Shown here: one piece after another, positions 50,156 through 59,103 of the stretch | Layout: each line of letters begins with the position of its first letter | How positions within the stretch are numbered: the first letter of the stretch is position 1 | NCBI RefSeq assembly: GCF_021655555.1 | Contig: NZ_AP023086.1 | Location: forward strand, 3,440,685-3,504,684 | DNA from: Marinagarivorans cellulosilyticus | GTDB taxonomy: Bacteria > Pseudomonadota > Gammaproteobacteria > Pseudomonadales > Cellvibrionaceae | Length of the DNA stretch: 64,000 bases | Reading direction: 5' to 3' | Position numbers and translations under genes: made by a program | Notes under the pieces: model-generated | Databases searched by the model: none | Told to the model about the DNA's origin: nothing | The model's input: only the letters and a program-made list of their open reading frames with translations

Positions 50156-52411
50156 ATGGTTAAAGTTCGTGAAGATCGTCCAACTCTAGATAGCGGCGCG
50201 TTGAATACACCTGTTTGGGTCGGGCGTGTTGCGGCTTTAGCCGATATTGATGCCGACCATGCACAAGTTTTGACGCGAGCCTGCGAATTAGCCGAGCGCC
50301 TTGAGCCAGAGCCTGGTGATAAATTAACAGGGTGGGGGGAAGGTTATAGCACGTTTAGTGCTGGCCTAGAGATGGCAGAAATTCTAGCTGAAATGCAGTT
50401 GGACGAAGAAACACTTGCTGCAGCTATTCTTTATCGTAGCGTACGCGAGAACAAAATCGGTTTACATTCGGTTGTTGAGAGTTTCGGGCCGACGATTGCT
50501 GCATTAATTGATGGGGTTAGGAAAATGGCCGCCATTAGCAGCATATCGAATAAGAGCGGTGAAAAAGCGTTTGGCCAAGAGGCTACCGAGCACGCAGATA
50601 ATGTGCGCAAGATGCTGGTAGCGATGGTTGATGATGTCCGCGTAGCTCTGATTAAACTCGCCGAGCGAACCAGTGCTATTCGCGCAGTTAAAAATGCCCC
50701 TATAGAAAAACGTCAGCGCGTTGCCCGTGAAGTTTCTGACATATACGCTCCGCTTGCTCATCGTTTAGGCATTGGTCATATTAAGTGGGAGCTAGAAGAT
50801 GTTTCGTTTAGGTATCTACAGCCCTACGACTACAAGTACATTGCTAAGTTATTGGACGAGCGCCGCTTAGACCGGCAAACATATATTGATGGTGTATTAG
50901 CCATTTTAAAAAGTGCCCTGGAAAAAGAGAATATCCGTATTGCGGAAATAAGCGGTAGGGCAAAACACATCTACAGTATTTGGCGCAAAATGCGGCGCAA
51001 GGAAATTAGCTTTTCGGAAGTCTATGATATTCGTGCCGTGCGCATACTTGTTGATACGGAGCAGGATTGTTATCGGGTCTTGGGTATTGTGCATTCGTTA
51101 TGGCACAACATCCCGAATGAGTTTGATGATTATATCGCCAACCCCAAAGAGAATGGTTACCGTTCGTTACATACTGCCGTAAAAGGCCCTGCGAACCGCG
51201 TACTCGAAGTGCAAATCCGTACAGAAAAAATGCACGAAGAGGCTGAGTTTGGTGTTTGTGCTCACTGGCGTTATAAAAATTCCGATAAGGGCGATGCATC
51301 TGCGGGTTATGAGCAAAAAATCGCATGGCTTCGGGAGGTACTAGAGTGGCATGATGAAGTCGGTGGTGGCACTTTAGAAGATAATTTGCCTACGGGTATC
51401 GATCAGGATCGCATTTATGTGTTTACGCCTGAAGGGCATGTTATCGATTTGCCCGAGTTTGCAACGCCGCTGGATTTTGCGTTTCGAATACATTCGGATA
51501 TTGGCATTCATTGTAAGGGCGCCAAAGTTAATGGGCGTATTTGCCCATTAAACCGCGCGTTAAAAAATGCCGATCAAGTTGAAATATTAACAGGTAATAG
51601 AGAGTCGCCTAGCCGAGATTGGTTAAATGCCTCTTTGGGCTATATAACGACGTCACGCGCACGTAGTCGCTTACAGGCTTGGTTTCGCGAGCAAGATCGC
51701 GAGCTTAATATTGACCATGGTCGCGCATTGCTCGACAGAGAGTTTCTTCGCTTGGCGGTTGATAATATTGATTACGAGCGTTTGGCGCGCAAATTAAACC
51801 TTCAAACCCTCGATGATTTATACGCAGCTGCAGGTACCGGAGATCTTACTGTCGATCGAGTGATTCAGGCTGCGCAGCGCTTATTTAGCCCGGATAAAAA
51901 TCCATCGCCAGCGATCTCTTTGGTTGGGCGGGCAAGTCGCGAAGACCAATTCGATGGCAGCGATGTGTACATTGATGGTGTCGGCAATTTGCTGTCTTAT
52001 ATTGCGCAATGTTGTCGTCCAATTCCCGGCGATAGTATTTCTGGTTTTATTACGCAAGGGCGTGGGGTTTCTATTCACCGGCAAGATTGCAGTAATGTTC
52101 TGCAGCATGCTGAAGATGAGCCGCAAAAAATTATAAAGGTTGATTGGGCAGAAAAGCCTGAACAAGTGTATTCGGTGGAAATTATTGTGGAAGCTTTTGA
52201 TCGCCATGGTCTGCTTCGCGATATTACAACGTTACTTGACCGCGAGCGGGTGAATGTTAGCGCTATGCAAACTCTTTCGGATAAAAGTTTAAATACCGTA
52301 GAAATGAGCTTAAATGTAGAAGTTGCTAGCTTTACGGTACTTAGTCGTTTGTTAGCCAAATTAAGCCAAATGCCGAATGTGACGGCGGTGCGCCGACGCC
52401 AAACCACATAA
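50156..52411 (+). CDS. relA: (p)ppGpp synthetase RelA
   Basis: 751-residue ribosome-associated GTP pyrophosphokinase of the stringent response. The N-terminal hydrolase-like domain lacks the HDxxED metal site (LYRSVREN instead), as in monofunctional RelA. The synthetase domain has GRAKHIYSIWRKM, YDIRAVRILV, the EFDDYI acidic motif, NGYRSLHTAVKGP and VQIRTEKMHEEAEFGVCAHWRYK. A TGS domain (IYVFTPEGHVIDLP), a Cys-containing region (YIAQCCRPIPGDSISGFITQGRGVSIHR) and a C-terminal ACT domain (HGLLRDITTLLDRERVNVS) follow. It sits in a cysM-relA-mazG unit with spacings of 14 and 24 bp. Confidence 0.96.
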   Translation: MVKVREDRPTLDSGALNTPVWVGRVAALADIDADHAQVLTRACELAERLEPEPGDKLTGWGEGYSTFSAGLEMAEILAEMQLDEETLAAAILYRSVRENKIGLHSVVESFGPTIAALIDGVRKMAAISSISNKSGEKAFGQEATEHADNVRKMLVAMVDDVRVALIKLAERTSAIRAVKNAPIEKRQRVAREVSDIYAPLAHRLGIGHIKWELEDVSFRYLQPYDYKYIAKLLDERRLDRQTYIDGVLAILKSALEKENIRIAEISGRAKHIYSIWRKMRRKEISFSEVYDIRAVRILVDTEQDCYRVLGIVHSLWHNIPNEFDDYIANPKENGYRSLHTAVKGPANRVLEVQIRTEKMHEEAEFGVCAHWRYKNSDKGDASAGYEQKIAWLREVLEWHDEVGGGTLEDNLPTGIDQDRIYVFTPEGHVIDLPEFATPLDFAFRIHSDIGIHCKGAKVNGRICPLNRALKNADQVEILTGNRESPSRDWLNASLGYITTSRARSRLQAWFREQDRELNIDHGRALLDREFLRLAVDNIDYERLARKLNLQTLDDLYAAAGTGDLTVDRVIQAAQRLFSPDKNPSPAISLVGRASREDQFDGSDVYIDGVGNLLSYIAQCCRPIPGDSISGFITQGRGVSIHRQDCSNVLQHAEDEPQKIIKVDWAEKPEQVYSVEIIVEAFDRHGLLRDITTLLDRERVNVSAMQTLSDKSLNTVEMSLNVEVASFTVLSRLLAKLSQMPNVTAVRRRQTT

Positions 52412-52435
52412 CTATTTTGCCTAGGATGCGTCATT

Positions 52436-53245
52436 ATGCCGTATACATTAAGTGATCTGCGCTATTTAATGCGGCGATTAAGAGATGCTGAAACGGGCTG
52501 CCCGTGGGATGTTCAGCAAGACTTTAACTCTATTACCCCCTCTACCATTGAGGAGGCCTACGAGGTTGTCGATGCCATAGAAAATGGCGAACGCAGCCAA
52601 GTCCGTGAAGAGTTAGGGGATTTGTTGTTTCAGATTATCTTTTACAGCCAGCTTGCTGATGAGGAGGGCTGTTTTACACTTGATGATGTTATTGACGGTT
52701 TAACAGCTAAATTAATTCGCAGGCACCCGCATGTTTTTCCTGATGGCACATTAAATTCTACGCGCCAAGAGGCGGACGTTACTGTGGATGTCAAAGCTCA
52801 GTGGGAAGCGATCAAATCACAAGAGCGAAAAGACAAAGGTTTAACGGCACTTTTGGCTGATATCCCTGTTGGGATGCCAGCGTTAACGCGTGCGTACAAA
52901 ATTCAAAAGCGTGCTGCTAGTGTGGGGTACGACTGGCCGGCTTTAGCCCCTTTGTTTGATACTTTAACGGACGAGTTGAGTGAATTGCGTGAAGCAGTTG
53001 CCAGTAACTCATCATCAGCCATAACCGATGAACTTGGCGATTTACTTTTTACGGTTGTGAATATCTCTCGGCATTTAAAGCGTGAGCCTGAGTCGATGCT
53101 GCGTGGCGCTAATGCAAAATTTGTTGCCAGGATTAATACTGCAGCAAGCTTAGCTCAAGAGAAAAATGTAAATCTCAAGGACTTAAGCGAGGTTGAGCTG
53201 GATGCTTTGTGGCAGCAGGCAAAAGTCTTGCTAAGAAAATCTTAA
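52436..53245 (+). CDS. mazG: Nucleoside triphosphate pyrophosphohydrolase MazG
   Basis: 269 residues with two tandem MazG domains. The first (LRDAETGCPWDVQQDFNSITPSTIEEAYEVVDAI, REELGDLLFQIIFYSQLA) carries EExx(E/D) helices for Mg2+, and the second (TDELSELREAVASN, ITDELGDLLFTVVNISRHL) repeats the pattern. It hydrolyses NTPs to NMPs and clears unwanted nucleotides; in E. coli it also lowers ppGpp effects and lies downstream of relA, as here. ATG start 24 bp after relA. A 151-bp gap follows before adk. Confidence 0.95.
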   Translation: MPYTLSDLRYLMRRLRDAETGCPWDVQQDFNSITPSTIEEAYEVVDAIENGERSQVREELGDLLFQIIFYSQLADEEGCFTLDDVIDGLTAKLIRRHPHVFPDGTLNSTRQEADVTVDVKAQWEAIKSQERKDKGLTALLADIPVGMPALTRAYKIQKRAASVGYDWPALAPLFDTLTDELSELREAVASNSSSAITDELGDLLFTVVNISRHLKREPESMLRGANAKFVARINTAASLAQEKNVNLKDLSEVELDALWQQAKVLLRKS

Positions 53246-53396
53246 AGTCTAAATGCGCATTTGCTCGGGGTGTCGCGACTTTTGCTAGCGTTGCGCCAGC
53301 TTGAGAATCCCGTGGTCGAGGTGTATCTTACGCGCATTTACAATATCTTAAGCATAATACCACCCCTTAGTGGGGTTTAATTGAGGAGTCTTCACT

Positions 53397-54038
53397 ATGC
53401 GTATCATTCTATTGGGCGCACCTGGTGCCGGTAAGGGTACTCAGGCAAAATTTCTGATGGAAACGTTTTCAATTCCACAGATTTCAACCGGCGATATGCT
53501 ACGCGCTGCTGTTAAAGCTGGGACGCCATTAGGTTTAGAAGTTAAAGAGGTGATGGATTCCGGTAGTTTAGTTTCCGATGAGCTCATTATTGGTCTGGTA
53601 AAAGAGCGCATAGCTCAGCCCGATTGCAGCAATGGTTTTATGTTGGATGGCTTCCCGCGAACTATTCCTCAGGCGGAAGCTTTGTTAGCCGCTGGCGTTG
53701 AAATTGACCACGTGATAGAAATTCATGTCGAGGATGAAGAAATTGTTGCTCGCTTAAGTGGCCGACGTGTTCACGAGGCTTCTGGTCGCATTTATCATGT
53801 GCAACATAATCCTCCTAAAGTGGATGGGATTGATGACGAAACAGGGGAGAGTTTAATTCAGCGTGAGGATGACAAAGAAGAAACGGTACGTAAGCGCTTA
53901 GCGGTTTACCATGATCAAACTGAGCCACTGGTTTCTTTTTATCGGTCTCGCCAGAGTGAGGCGTTAAAATATACTCAGATTCAGGGTGTTGGTACCCTTG
54001 AAGAGATAAAAGAAAATGTTGTGCGTGCAGTTAAATAG
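53397..54038 (+). CDS. adk: Adenylate kinase
   Basis: 213-residue AMP kinase balancing adenine nucleotides. P-loop in LLGAPGAGKGTQAKFL, STGDMLRAAV in the AMP-binding region, DGFPRTIPQAEAL, and a LID domain with GRRVHEASGRIYHVQHNPPK that lacks the four-Cys zinc site, as in Gram-negative enzymes. GAGGAG site 9 bases before the ATG. It has a small GC hairpin (ACCCC/GGGGT at 53362-53376) in its leader and a strong terminator downstream. Confidence 0.97.
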   Translation: MRIILLGAPGAGKGTQAKFLMETFSIPQISTGDMLRAAVKAGTPLGLEVKEVMDSGSLVSDELIIGLVKERIAQPDCSNGFMLDGFPRTIPQAEALLAAGVEIDHVIEIHVEDEEIVARLSGRRVHEASGRIYHVQHNPPKVDGIDDETGESLIQREDDKEETVRKRLAVYHDQTEPLVSFYRSRQSEALKYTQIQGVGTLEEIKENVVRAVK

Positions 54039-54053
54039 TTGCCGTCAATCTTC

Positions 54054-54081
54054 AAAAAGCAGGCATGGCCTGCTTTTTTTT
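54054..54081 (+). terminator. Rho-independent terminator after adk
   Basis: AAAAAGCAGGC (54054-54064), ATG loop, GCCTGC then eight T. It lies 16 bp after the stop. Confidence 0.9.
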
Positions 54082-54351
54082 CGCTCAGATTTTAATGTTT
54101 TCTAAAATATTCGACATTAGGCTTTTGTTATTTTGGTGGAGTTTTGCATTGCCGTTATTAAAAATTTCAGAACATTTCTTATGTTTTATTCAAAAAACAA
54201 TCAAAAAAAGGCCTTTTAAAGACGTTAAAGTTAAAAAGGGCGTGCAAATGATCATTTTTTAAAATAATATTCGCGTCGTGCGCCTTGTGTTTGAAATTTT
54301 CTGCTATGGTTTCGAAGAGGTGCACCCTATTTCGAGAGAGGAGAAACAAAA
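54082..54351 (+). promoter_or_regulatory. AT-rich region and candidate promoter before the H1-like gene
   Basis: About 270 bp, clearly more AT-rich than its surroundings, with no credible gene. TGCTATGGT at 54302-54310 looks like an extended -10 element 42 bp before the start, followed by a GAGAGGAG ribosome site. No -35 match was needed or found. Confidence 0.35.
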
Positions 54352-55164
54352 ATGGCGAATGTAGCAAAAAAACGTGGTCGTCCAGCGAAAGCAAAAACGA
54401 CTGCAGTAAAAGCAAAAGCTGGCCGTCCTGCTAAGAAAGCTGGCCGTCCTGCAAAAGCAGCTGTTGCTGTAACTGTTAGCCCTGTTGTTGCGAAAGCAGA
54501 AGCAGCGTTAGTAAAAGCAGAAACTGCTGTATCTAATGTGGCAGCAAAATTGTCTGCTGCTCGCGAAAAGGCTGCAGCTGCAGCTGAAAAAGCGGCAAAA
54601 ACTAAAACTGCTGCGGCAAAACGCACAGCGGCTACTGCAAAAACTAAAGTTGCGCCTTTGGCGGCAACGGCGAAAGCGGCGCGTGCAGCTCTTGCTGCTG
54701 CTAAGCAAGAGCTTGTAGCGGCTAAGCGCGTAGCTAAACTTGAAGAAGTTAAAGCTGCCGAAGAGGCTCGCTTAGAGGCTCTTGAAGCTAAGCTAGCTGA
54801 AGCAGCTGCTGCAGATTTAGAGAAAGCTGTAGCGGCATTCACTAAAAAGTGGCAAAAAGTACGTAGCGCAGCTGATGCTAAGAAGATTAAAGCAGCGTCT
54901 TCAAAGGCTAAAGCTAAATTAGCAGCGGCTACTAAAGCGGCTGGCGTGAAAGCGACAGCTGCCAAAAAAGCACCTGCTAAAGCAAAAGCTTCGGCGAAAA
55001 AAGCAGCACCTGCTGCTGGTGGCGCAGTTAAGCGTCGCGGTCGTCCACCAAAAGCTGCAGCTAGTGCTCCAGCGGCTGGTTCTGCGCCTAAGCGTCGCGG
55101 TCGTCCACCAAAAGCGGCAGCAGCACCAGCACCTGCCCCAGTAGAAGCTCCAAGCGCAGAATAA
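54352..55164 (+). CDS. Histone H1-like AT-hook DNA-binding protein (AlgP-like)
   Basis: 270-residue protein made almost entirely of Ala and Lys, with AT-hook motifs at both ends: KKRGRPAK and two GRPAK units at the N-terminus and two nearly identical KRRGRPPKAAA units near the C-terminus. In between is a long Ala/Lys/Glu helix or coiled coil (about 45-165), then a KA-rich H1-tail-like stretch. It resembles AlgP/AlgR3 of Pseudomonas and eukaryotic H1 tails; it probably binds AT-rich DNA as a nucleoid protein. Codon repeats make the locus prone to slippage. Strong GAGAGGAG site; terminator just downstream. Confidence 0.8.
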   Translation: MANVAKKRGRPAKAKTTAVKAKAGRPAKKAGRPAKAAVAVTVSPVVAKAEAALVKAETAVSNVAAKLSAAREKAAAAAEKAAKTKTAAAKRTAATAKTKVAPLAATAKAARAALAAAKQELVAAKRVAKLEEVKAAEEARLEALEAKLAEAAAADLEKAVAAFTKKWQKVRSAADAKKIKAASSKAKAKLAAATKAAGVKATAAKKAPAKAKASAKKAAPAAGGAVKRRGRPPKAAASAPAAGSAPKRRGRPPKAAAAPAPAPVEAPSAE

Positions 55165-55182
55165 TATTTGCCTTGTTGTTAT

Positions 55183-55211
55183 AAAAAGCCCGCTTTATAG
55201 CGGGCTTTTTT
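55183..55211 (+). terminator. Rho-independent terminator after the H1-like gene
   Basis: AAAAAGCCCGCT (55183-55194) pairs with AGCGGGCTTTTTT (55199-55211), 4-base loop, T run. Lies 18 bp after the stop. Confidence 0.9.
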
Positions 55212-55262
55212 GTGCGCGACATTTAAAGGCGCTACAATGTCGCCTTTTTTTGAGATCTATCA

Positions 55263-55967
55263 ATGAGTGTGATTCTCGCTTTTGAAGCCAGTGCCGATGC
55301 TTGCTCTGTATCGCTAAGGTTATCCCCTGTAGAAGTGAATATATTGAAGAGTGATGAGCCAAGGGCGCATGCGGCCCATTTGTTACCCTTTGCTCAAGAG
55401 TTGCTCGATCAAGCTGGGCGCACGATAAATGATATCGATTATATCGCTTGCGCTATTGGCCCTGGGTCATTTACAGGGTTAAGAATTGCATTAAGTGCGG
55501 CACAGGGTTTGGCCTTCTCGGCCAATAAAAAAATTGTACCAATAAATTCTCTTTCGGCGTTGGCGTTTTCAGCTCAAGCGCCGGACGATTGCATCGTACT
55601 GCCAATGATGGATGCCAGAATGGCTGAGGTGTATTGGGGGGCGTATAGTTCGCAGGGTGTTGCCCTTAATGAATCGCTTCAAGCGGTATTAGGTGCTGAA
55701 GATTCTTTATTTGCCGATTTACAAGCAATCTCTTCGCCGCAGGCATTGCTGCCTGTTGGCTGCGCTTGGAAAGATATCGCTTTTGCACAAGCCGCACAGG
55801 GCTCGTTATCAATGATGCCTCCCTTGTTAACTCAGGTCGATGCTGGTCATATTGCCGCGCTAGCGGATAAACAGCTCCCTTTGGGCGGTCTAGATCCTCA
55901 GTTGGTTGATCTTTGTTATTGCCGCAATTCAATTGCTTGGAATAAGCGCACCCGAATTCGTTCCTAA
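55263..55967 (+). CDS. tsaB: tRNA threonylcarbamoyladenosine biosynthesis protein TsaB
   Basis: 234-residue ASKHA-fold protein, partner of TsaD in making t6A37 of ANN-decoding tRNAs. N-terminal VILAFEASADACSVSL, then DYIACAIGPGSFTGLRIALSAAQGLAFS (hallmark GPGSFTGLR), and MMDARMAEVYWG. It lacks the metal-binding His pair of TsaD, as TsaB should. The length is normal. It follows the H1-like gene terminator and leads a run uppP-apeB-trpS with gaps of 24, 16 and 17 bp. Confidence 0.95.
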   Translation: MSVILAFEASADACSVSLRLSPVEVNILKSDEPRAHAAHLLPFAQELLDQAGRTINDIDYIACAIGPGSFTGLRIALSAAQGLAFSANKKIVPINSLSALAFSAQAPDDCIVLPMMDARMAEVYWGAYSSQGVALNESLQAVLGAEDSLFADLQAISSPQALLPVGCAWKDIAFAQAAQGSLSMMPPLLTQVDAGHIAALADKQLPLGGLDPQLVDLCYCRNSIAWNKRTRIRS

Positions 55968-55991
55968 CGGTTTTATATATTGGATAAAAGT

Positions 55992-56789
55992 ATGGATATT
56001 GTTCAAACAATTTTACTCGCGTTGATTCAAGGTATTACAGAGTTTTTACCTATATCAAGTTCGGCGCACTTGATTTTACCAAGCCAAGTATTGGGTTGGC
56101 CTGATCAAGGTTTGGCATTTGATGTTGCTGTACACCTCGGAACCCTTATTGCTGTTGTAGCGTATTTTCGTAAAGATATCGCGTTGCTAATGGTTGCTTG
56201 GTTTGGCCAGTTATCGGGCCGTGCTGCGGATGAGCATACCCGCTTGGCGTGGTTTATTATTATCGCCACAATACCTGCGGGCTTAGCTGGGCTTTTATTT
56301 AAGGATTTTATTGAGATCAATTTGCGATCCTCGATGGTTATCGCAGTTACAACATTGGTTTTTGGTTTGTTGTTGTGGTTTGCTGACGCTAAAAATGAGG
56401 GCGCTAAAACGTTAGTGCAGTTAACTTTGGCTGCGGCCGTGATTATAGGATGCGCGCAAGCGCTAGCGTTAATTCCGGGGACTTCTCGCAGTGGCATAAC
56501 AATTACCGCTGCGCTATTACTAGGGTTTTCTAGGCAGGATGCTGCACGTTTTTCTTTTTTGATGTCTATTCCCATTATTGTCTTGAGTGCCGGTTTGATG
56601 TCTTTGGAGCTGCTAGGGGCAGATAGTGTGGATTGGACTGCATTGATTATTGGTACGGTTGTTTCTGCAGCTAGTGCCTACGCCTGTATTTATTTCTTCT
56701 TGGCTTTCATCAACCGTTTAGGCATGTTGCCATTTGTAATTTATCGCCTTATTTTAGGTTGTATCTTGTTATTTATTTCTTTTGCATAG
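55992..56789 (+). CDS. uppP: Undecaprenyl-diphosphatase UppP/BacA
   Basis: 265-residue multi-helix inner-membrane enzyme that dephosphorylates undecaprenyl pyrophosphate to recycle the wall-precursor carrier; overproduction gives bacitracin resistance in E. coli. Motif 1 is in QGITEFLPISSSAHLIL, motif 2 in ALIPGTSRSGITITAALLLGFSR, and hydrophobic helices span the length. A TTG 12 bases upstream is in frame, but ATG 55992 (MDIVQTILLALIQG) with GGATAAAAG before it is preferred and matches family N-termini. Confidence 0.95.
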   Translation: MDIVQTILLALIQGITEFLPISSSAHLILPSQVLGWPDQGLAFDVAVHLGTLIAVVAYFRKDIALLMVAWFGQLSGRAADEHTRLAWFIIIATIPAGLAGLLFKDFIEINLRSSMVIAVTTLVFGLLLWFADAKNEGAKTLVQLTLAAAVIIGCAQALALIPGTSRSGITITAALLLGFSRQDAARFSFLMSIPIIVLSAGLMSLELLGADSVDWTALIIGTVVSAASAYACIYFFLAFINRLGMLPFVIYRLILGCILLFISFA

Positions 56790-56805
56790 TAAATAGGCTT
56801 TGTTG

Positions 56806-58080
56806 ATGACGCATTTCAATACGCAATTGTTAGATTATGTTTCGTGCTCACCTACACCGTTTCATGCGGTAGCGAACGCAGTCCCTTGGCTGCTTGATGC
56901 TGGCTATCAGCGTTTGAATGAAAGCGACGATTGGGTATTGTCACCCGGCGGGAAATACTTTGTTACCCGGCGCGATAGCTCGTTAATTGCGTTTAAACAT
57001 GGCGCGAAACCTATGCTTGAGACTGGCATTCGTATTCTGGGCGCCCATACGGATAGCCCATGCCTAAAAGTAAAGTCTCAGCCGGATGTTGCAAGGCAAA
57101 GCTATCATCAGGTGGGTGTAGAGGTTTACGGTGGTGTATTGCTGGCGCCTTGGTTTGATCGTGATTTGTCGATTGCAGGGCAGGTCAGTGTTTTGAATCA
57201 AGATAAGGCTGTAGAGCAACACTTAATCGACTTGAAACGCCCTGTGGCCACAATACCAAGCTTGGCTATCCACCTAGATAGAAATGCTAATAATGATCGC
57301 TCGATAAATGCACAAGAGCAAATGCTCCCGATTTTATGGCAGGCAGGCGGCAAGGGCGAGACGTTTAGGACTTGGCTATTATCGCATTTAGCTTCACAAG
57401 GTGTTGTTGTTAGTGAGGTGCTTGATTTCGATTTAAGTTTTTATGATGCGCAAGCTGGGGCTTCTTTAGGTGTTGCGAATGAGTTTTTGGCTTGCGCCAG
57501 ATTAGATAATTTACTGAGCTGTTTTGTGACGTTGCAGAGCCTGCTGGCAAGTGCTGAGGATGTAACAAACTTAGTGGTCTTGAATGATCATGAGGAGGTT
57601 GGCAGTCGCTCAACAGCGGGTGCTGCAGGTAATTTTTTAACTGGGGTGCTTGATCGACTACTACCCGATACTCAAGAGCGTCATCGCGTCGAGACGCAAT
57701 CTATGATGATGAGTGTAGATAATGCACATGGCGTGCACCCTAACTTCGTTAATAAACATGACGGTAATCATGGCCCCAAGCTGAATGATGGCCCTGTTCT
57801 TAAGTTTGACGCTAATCAGAGTTATGCTTCCCAGTCGGTGATGGCGTCTCGCGTAAGGGTCTTGGCTCGTAATGCCGAGGTTCCTTTGCAGGATTATGTG
57901 ACACGTGCTGATATGCGTTGTGGCAGTACTATTGGGCCTATTACGGCAACATTAACGGGGATTGAAACGCTTGATATAGGCGTGCCGACTTTTGCCATGC
58001 ACTCTATTCGGGAGCTGGCTGGCGCCAAAGACCCCGAAATGCTTTTCCGATTGTTAACTGCTTTTTTAAACGATTACTAA
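56806..58080 (+). CDS. apeB: M18-family aminopeptidase ApeB
   Basis: 424-residue zinc aminopeptidase of the M18 (aspartyl aminopeptidase-like) family. It starts NTQLLDYVSCSPTPFHAVAN. The metal-binding strands are GAHTDSPCLKVK (His-x-Asp), VVLNDHEEVGSRSTAGAAG (Asp and Glu-Glu), and SVDNAHGVHPNF; MRCGSTIGP and THREE-like MHSIRELAG close the active site. It is cytosolic. TTG codons at 56800 and 56803 are in frame; ATG 56806 is used here. It lies between uppP and trpS on the same strand. Confidence 0.93.
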   Translation: MTHFNTQLLDYVSCSPTPFHAVANAVPWLLDAGYQRLNESDDWVLSPGGKYFVTRRDSSLIAFKHGAKPMLETGIRILGAHTDSPCLKVKSQPDVARQSYHQVGVEVYGGVLLAPWFDRDLSIAGQVSVLNQDKAVEQHLIDLKRPVATIPSLAIHLDRNANNDRSINAQEQMLPILWQAGGKGETFRTWLLSHLASQGVVVSEVLDFDLSFYDAQAGASLGVANEFLACARLDNLLSCFVTLQSLLASAEDVTNLVVLNDHEEVGSRSTAGAAGNFLTGVLDRLLPDTQERHRVETQSMMMSVDNAHGVHPNFVNKHDGNHGPKLNDGPVLKFDANQSYASQSVMASRVRVLARNAEVPLQDYVTRADMRCGSTIGPITATLTGIETLDIGVPTFAMHSIRELAGAKDPEMLFRLLTAFLNDY

Positions 58081-58097
58081 ATATTATTGGGTCCCGT

Positions 58098-59102
58098 ATG
58101 ACTGAACGTGTTTTAACCGGAATTACAACAACAGGTACACCGCATTTGGGTAATTATGTGGGGGCTATTCGGCCGGCTATTGCCTCAAGCTTACTTGAGG
58201 ATAAAGAAAGCTTTTTGTTTTTAGCTGACCTACATGCATTAATCAAATGCAGTGAGCCTGAAAAAATTCAAACATCAACACGAGAAATAGCAGCTACTTG
58301 GCTTGCGTTGGGTTTGGATGTCAATAAAAGTGTTTTTTATCGTCAATCCGATGTGCCAGAAATATCCGAGTTATGCTGGGTTTTAAACTGTATGGCTGCC
58401 AAAGGTTTAATGAATCGTGCGCATGCCTATAAGGCTGCCGTTGCAGCAAATATTGAGGAAGGTCAAGATGCTGATTTCGGTGTAACGATGGGCCTCTATA
58501 GTTATCCAGTATTAATGGCTGCAGATATTTTAATGTTTGGCGCCCATAAAGTACCGGTTGGGAAAGATCAAATTCAGCATGTTGAAATGGCAAGGGACAT
58601 TGCACAGCGCTTTAATCATCATTTTGGTGAAGTCTTTGTGCTACCTGAGGCGGTAGTTGACGATAATGTTGCGGTGCTCCAAGGCTTAGACGGCCGGAAA
58701 ATGAGTAAGAGCTATGGCAATACGATACCGTTATTTTTACCGCCAAAAAAAATGCAAAAAAGTATTAATAAAATAAAAACCAATTTGCTTGAACCTGAGG
58801 AGCCAAAAGACCCCGATACATCCACAGTGTTTCAAATTTGGCAGGCGTTTGCATCGGCAGAGCAAACGCTTGAAATGCGCAAAGCGTTTACTGATGGCAT
58901 TGCTTGGGGCGAAGCCAAAAAGCAATTGGGTGTACTTATTGAGTCACACATAGCGCCGGCACGCGAAAAGTACGAAACTTTAATGGCTAACCCAAGCGAA
59001 ATAGAGGCTGCGTTACAGGCTGGTGCTGAAAAGGCTCGCTTACACAGTCGAGCATTATTGGCTGACGTTAAGCATGCCATTGGCATTCGCCCTCTAGTCT
59101 AG
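58098..59102 (+). CDS. trpS: Tryptophanyl-tRNA synthetase
   Basis: 334-residue class Ic synthetase charging tRNA-Trp. HIGH-type motif in GTPHLGNYVGA, KMSKS-type motif in DGRKMSKSYGNTI, and GKDQIQHVEMARDIA in the Trp/ATP pocket. Length is that of the compact bacterial enzyme, without an N- or C-terminal extension. Ends two bases before an inverted-repeat element; it is the last gene of the tsaB-uppP-apeB-trpS run. Confidence 0.96.
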   Translation: MTERVLTGITTTGTPHLGNYVGAIRPAIASSLLEDKESFLFLADLHALIKCSEPEKIQTSTREIAATWLALGLDVNKSVFYRQSDVPEISELCWVLNCMAAKGLMNRAHAYKAAVAANIEEGQDADFGVTMGLYSYPVLMAADILMFGAHKVPVGKDQIQHVEMARDIAQRFNHHFGEVFVLPEAVVDDNVAVLQGLDGRKMSKSYGNTIPLFLPPKKMQKSINKIKTNLLEPEEPKDPDTSTVFQIWQAFASAEQTLEMRKAFTDGIAWGEAKKQLGVLIESHIAPAREKYETLMANPSEIEAALQAGAEKARLHSRALLADVKHAIGIRPLV

Positions 59103-59103
59103 C

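Noticed and set aside
51881..52207. Antisense open frame of 108 codons within relA
   Set aside because: Fully inside a well-conserved gene, no ribosome site or domain.
53362..53376. ACCCC/GGGGT hairpin in the adk leader
   Set aside because: Only a 5-bp stem with a weak tail; could occur by chance, so not called as terminator or riboswitch.
54327..54965. Long Ala-rich open frame opposite the H1-like gene
   Set aside because: It is the antisense shadow of an Ala/Lys-rich coding sequence, with no own ribosome site; the low-complexity codons of the real gene keep it open.
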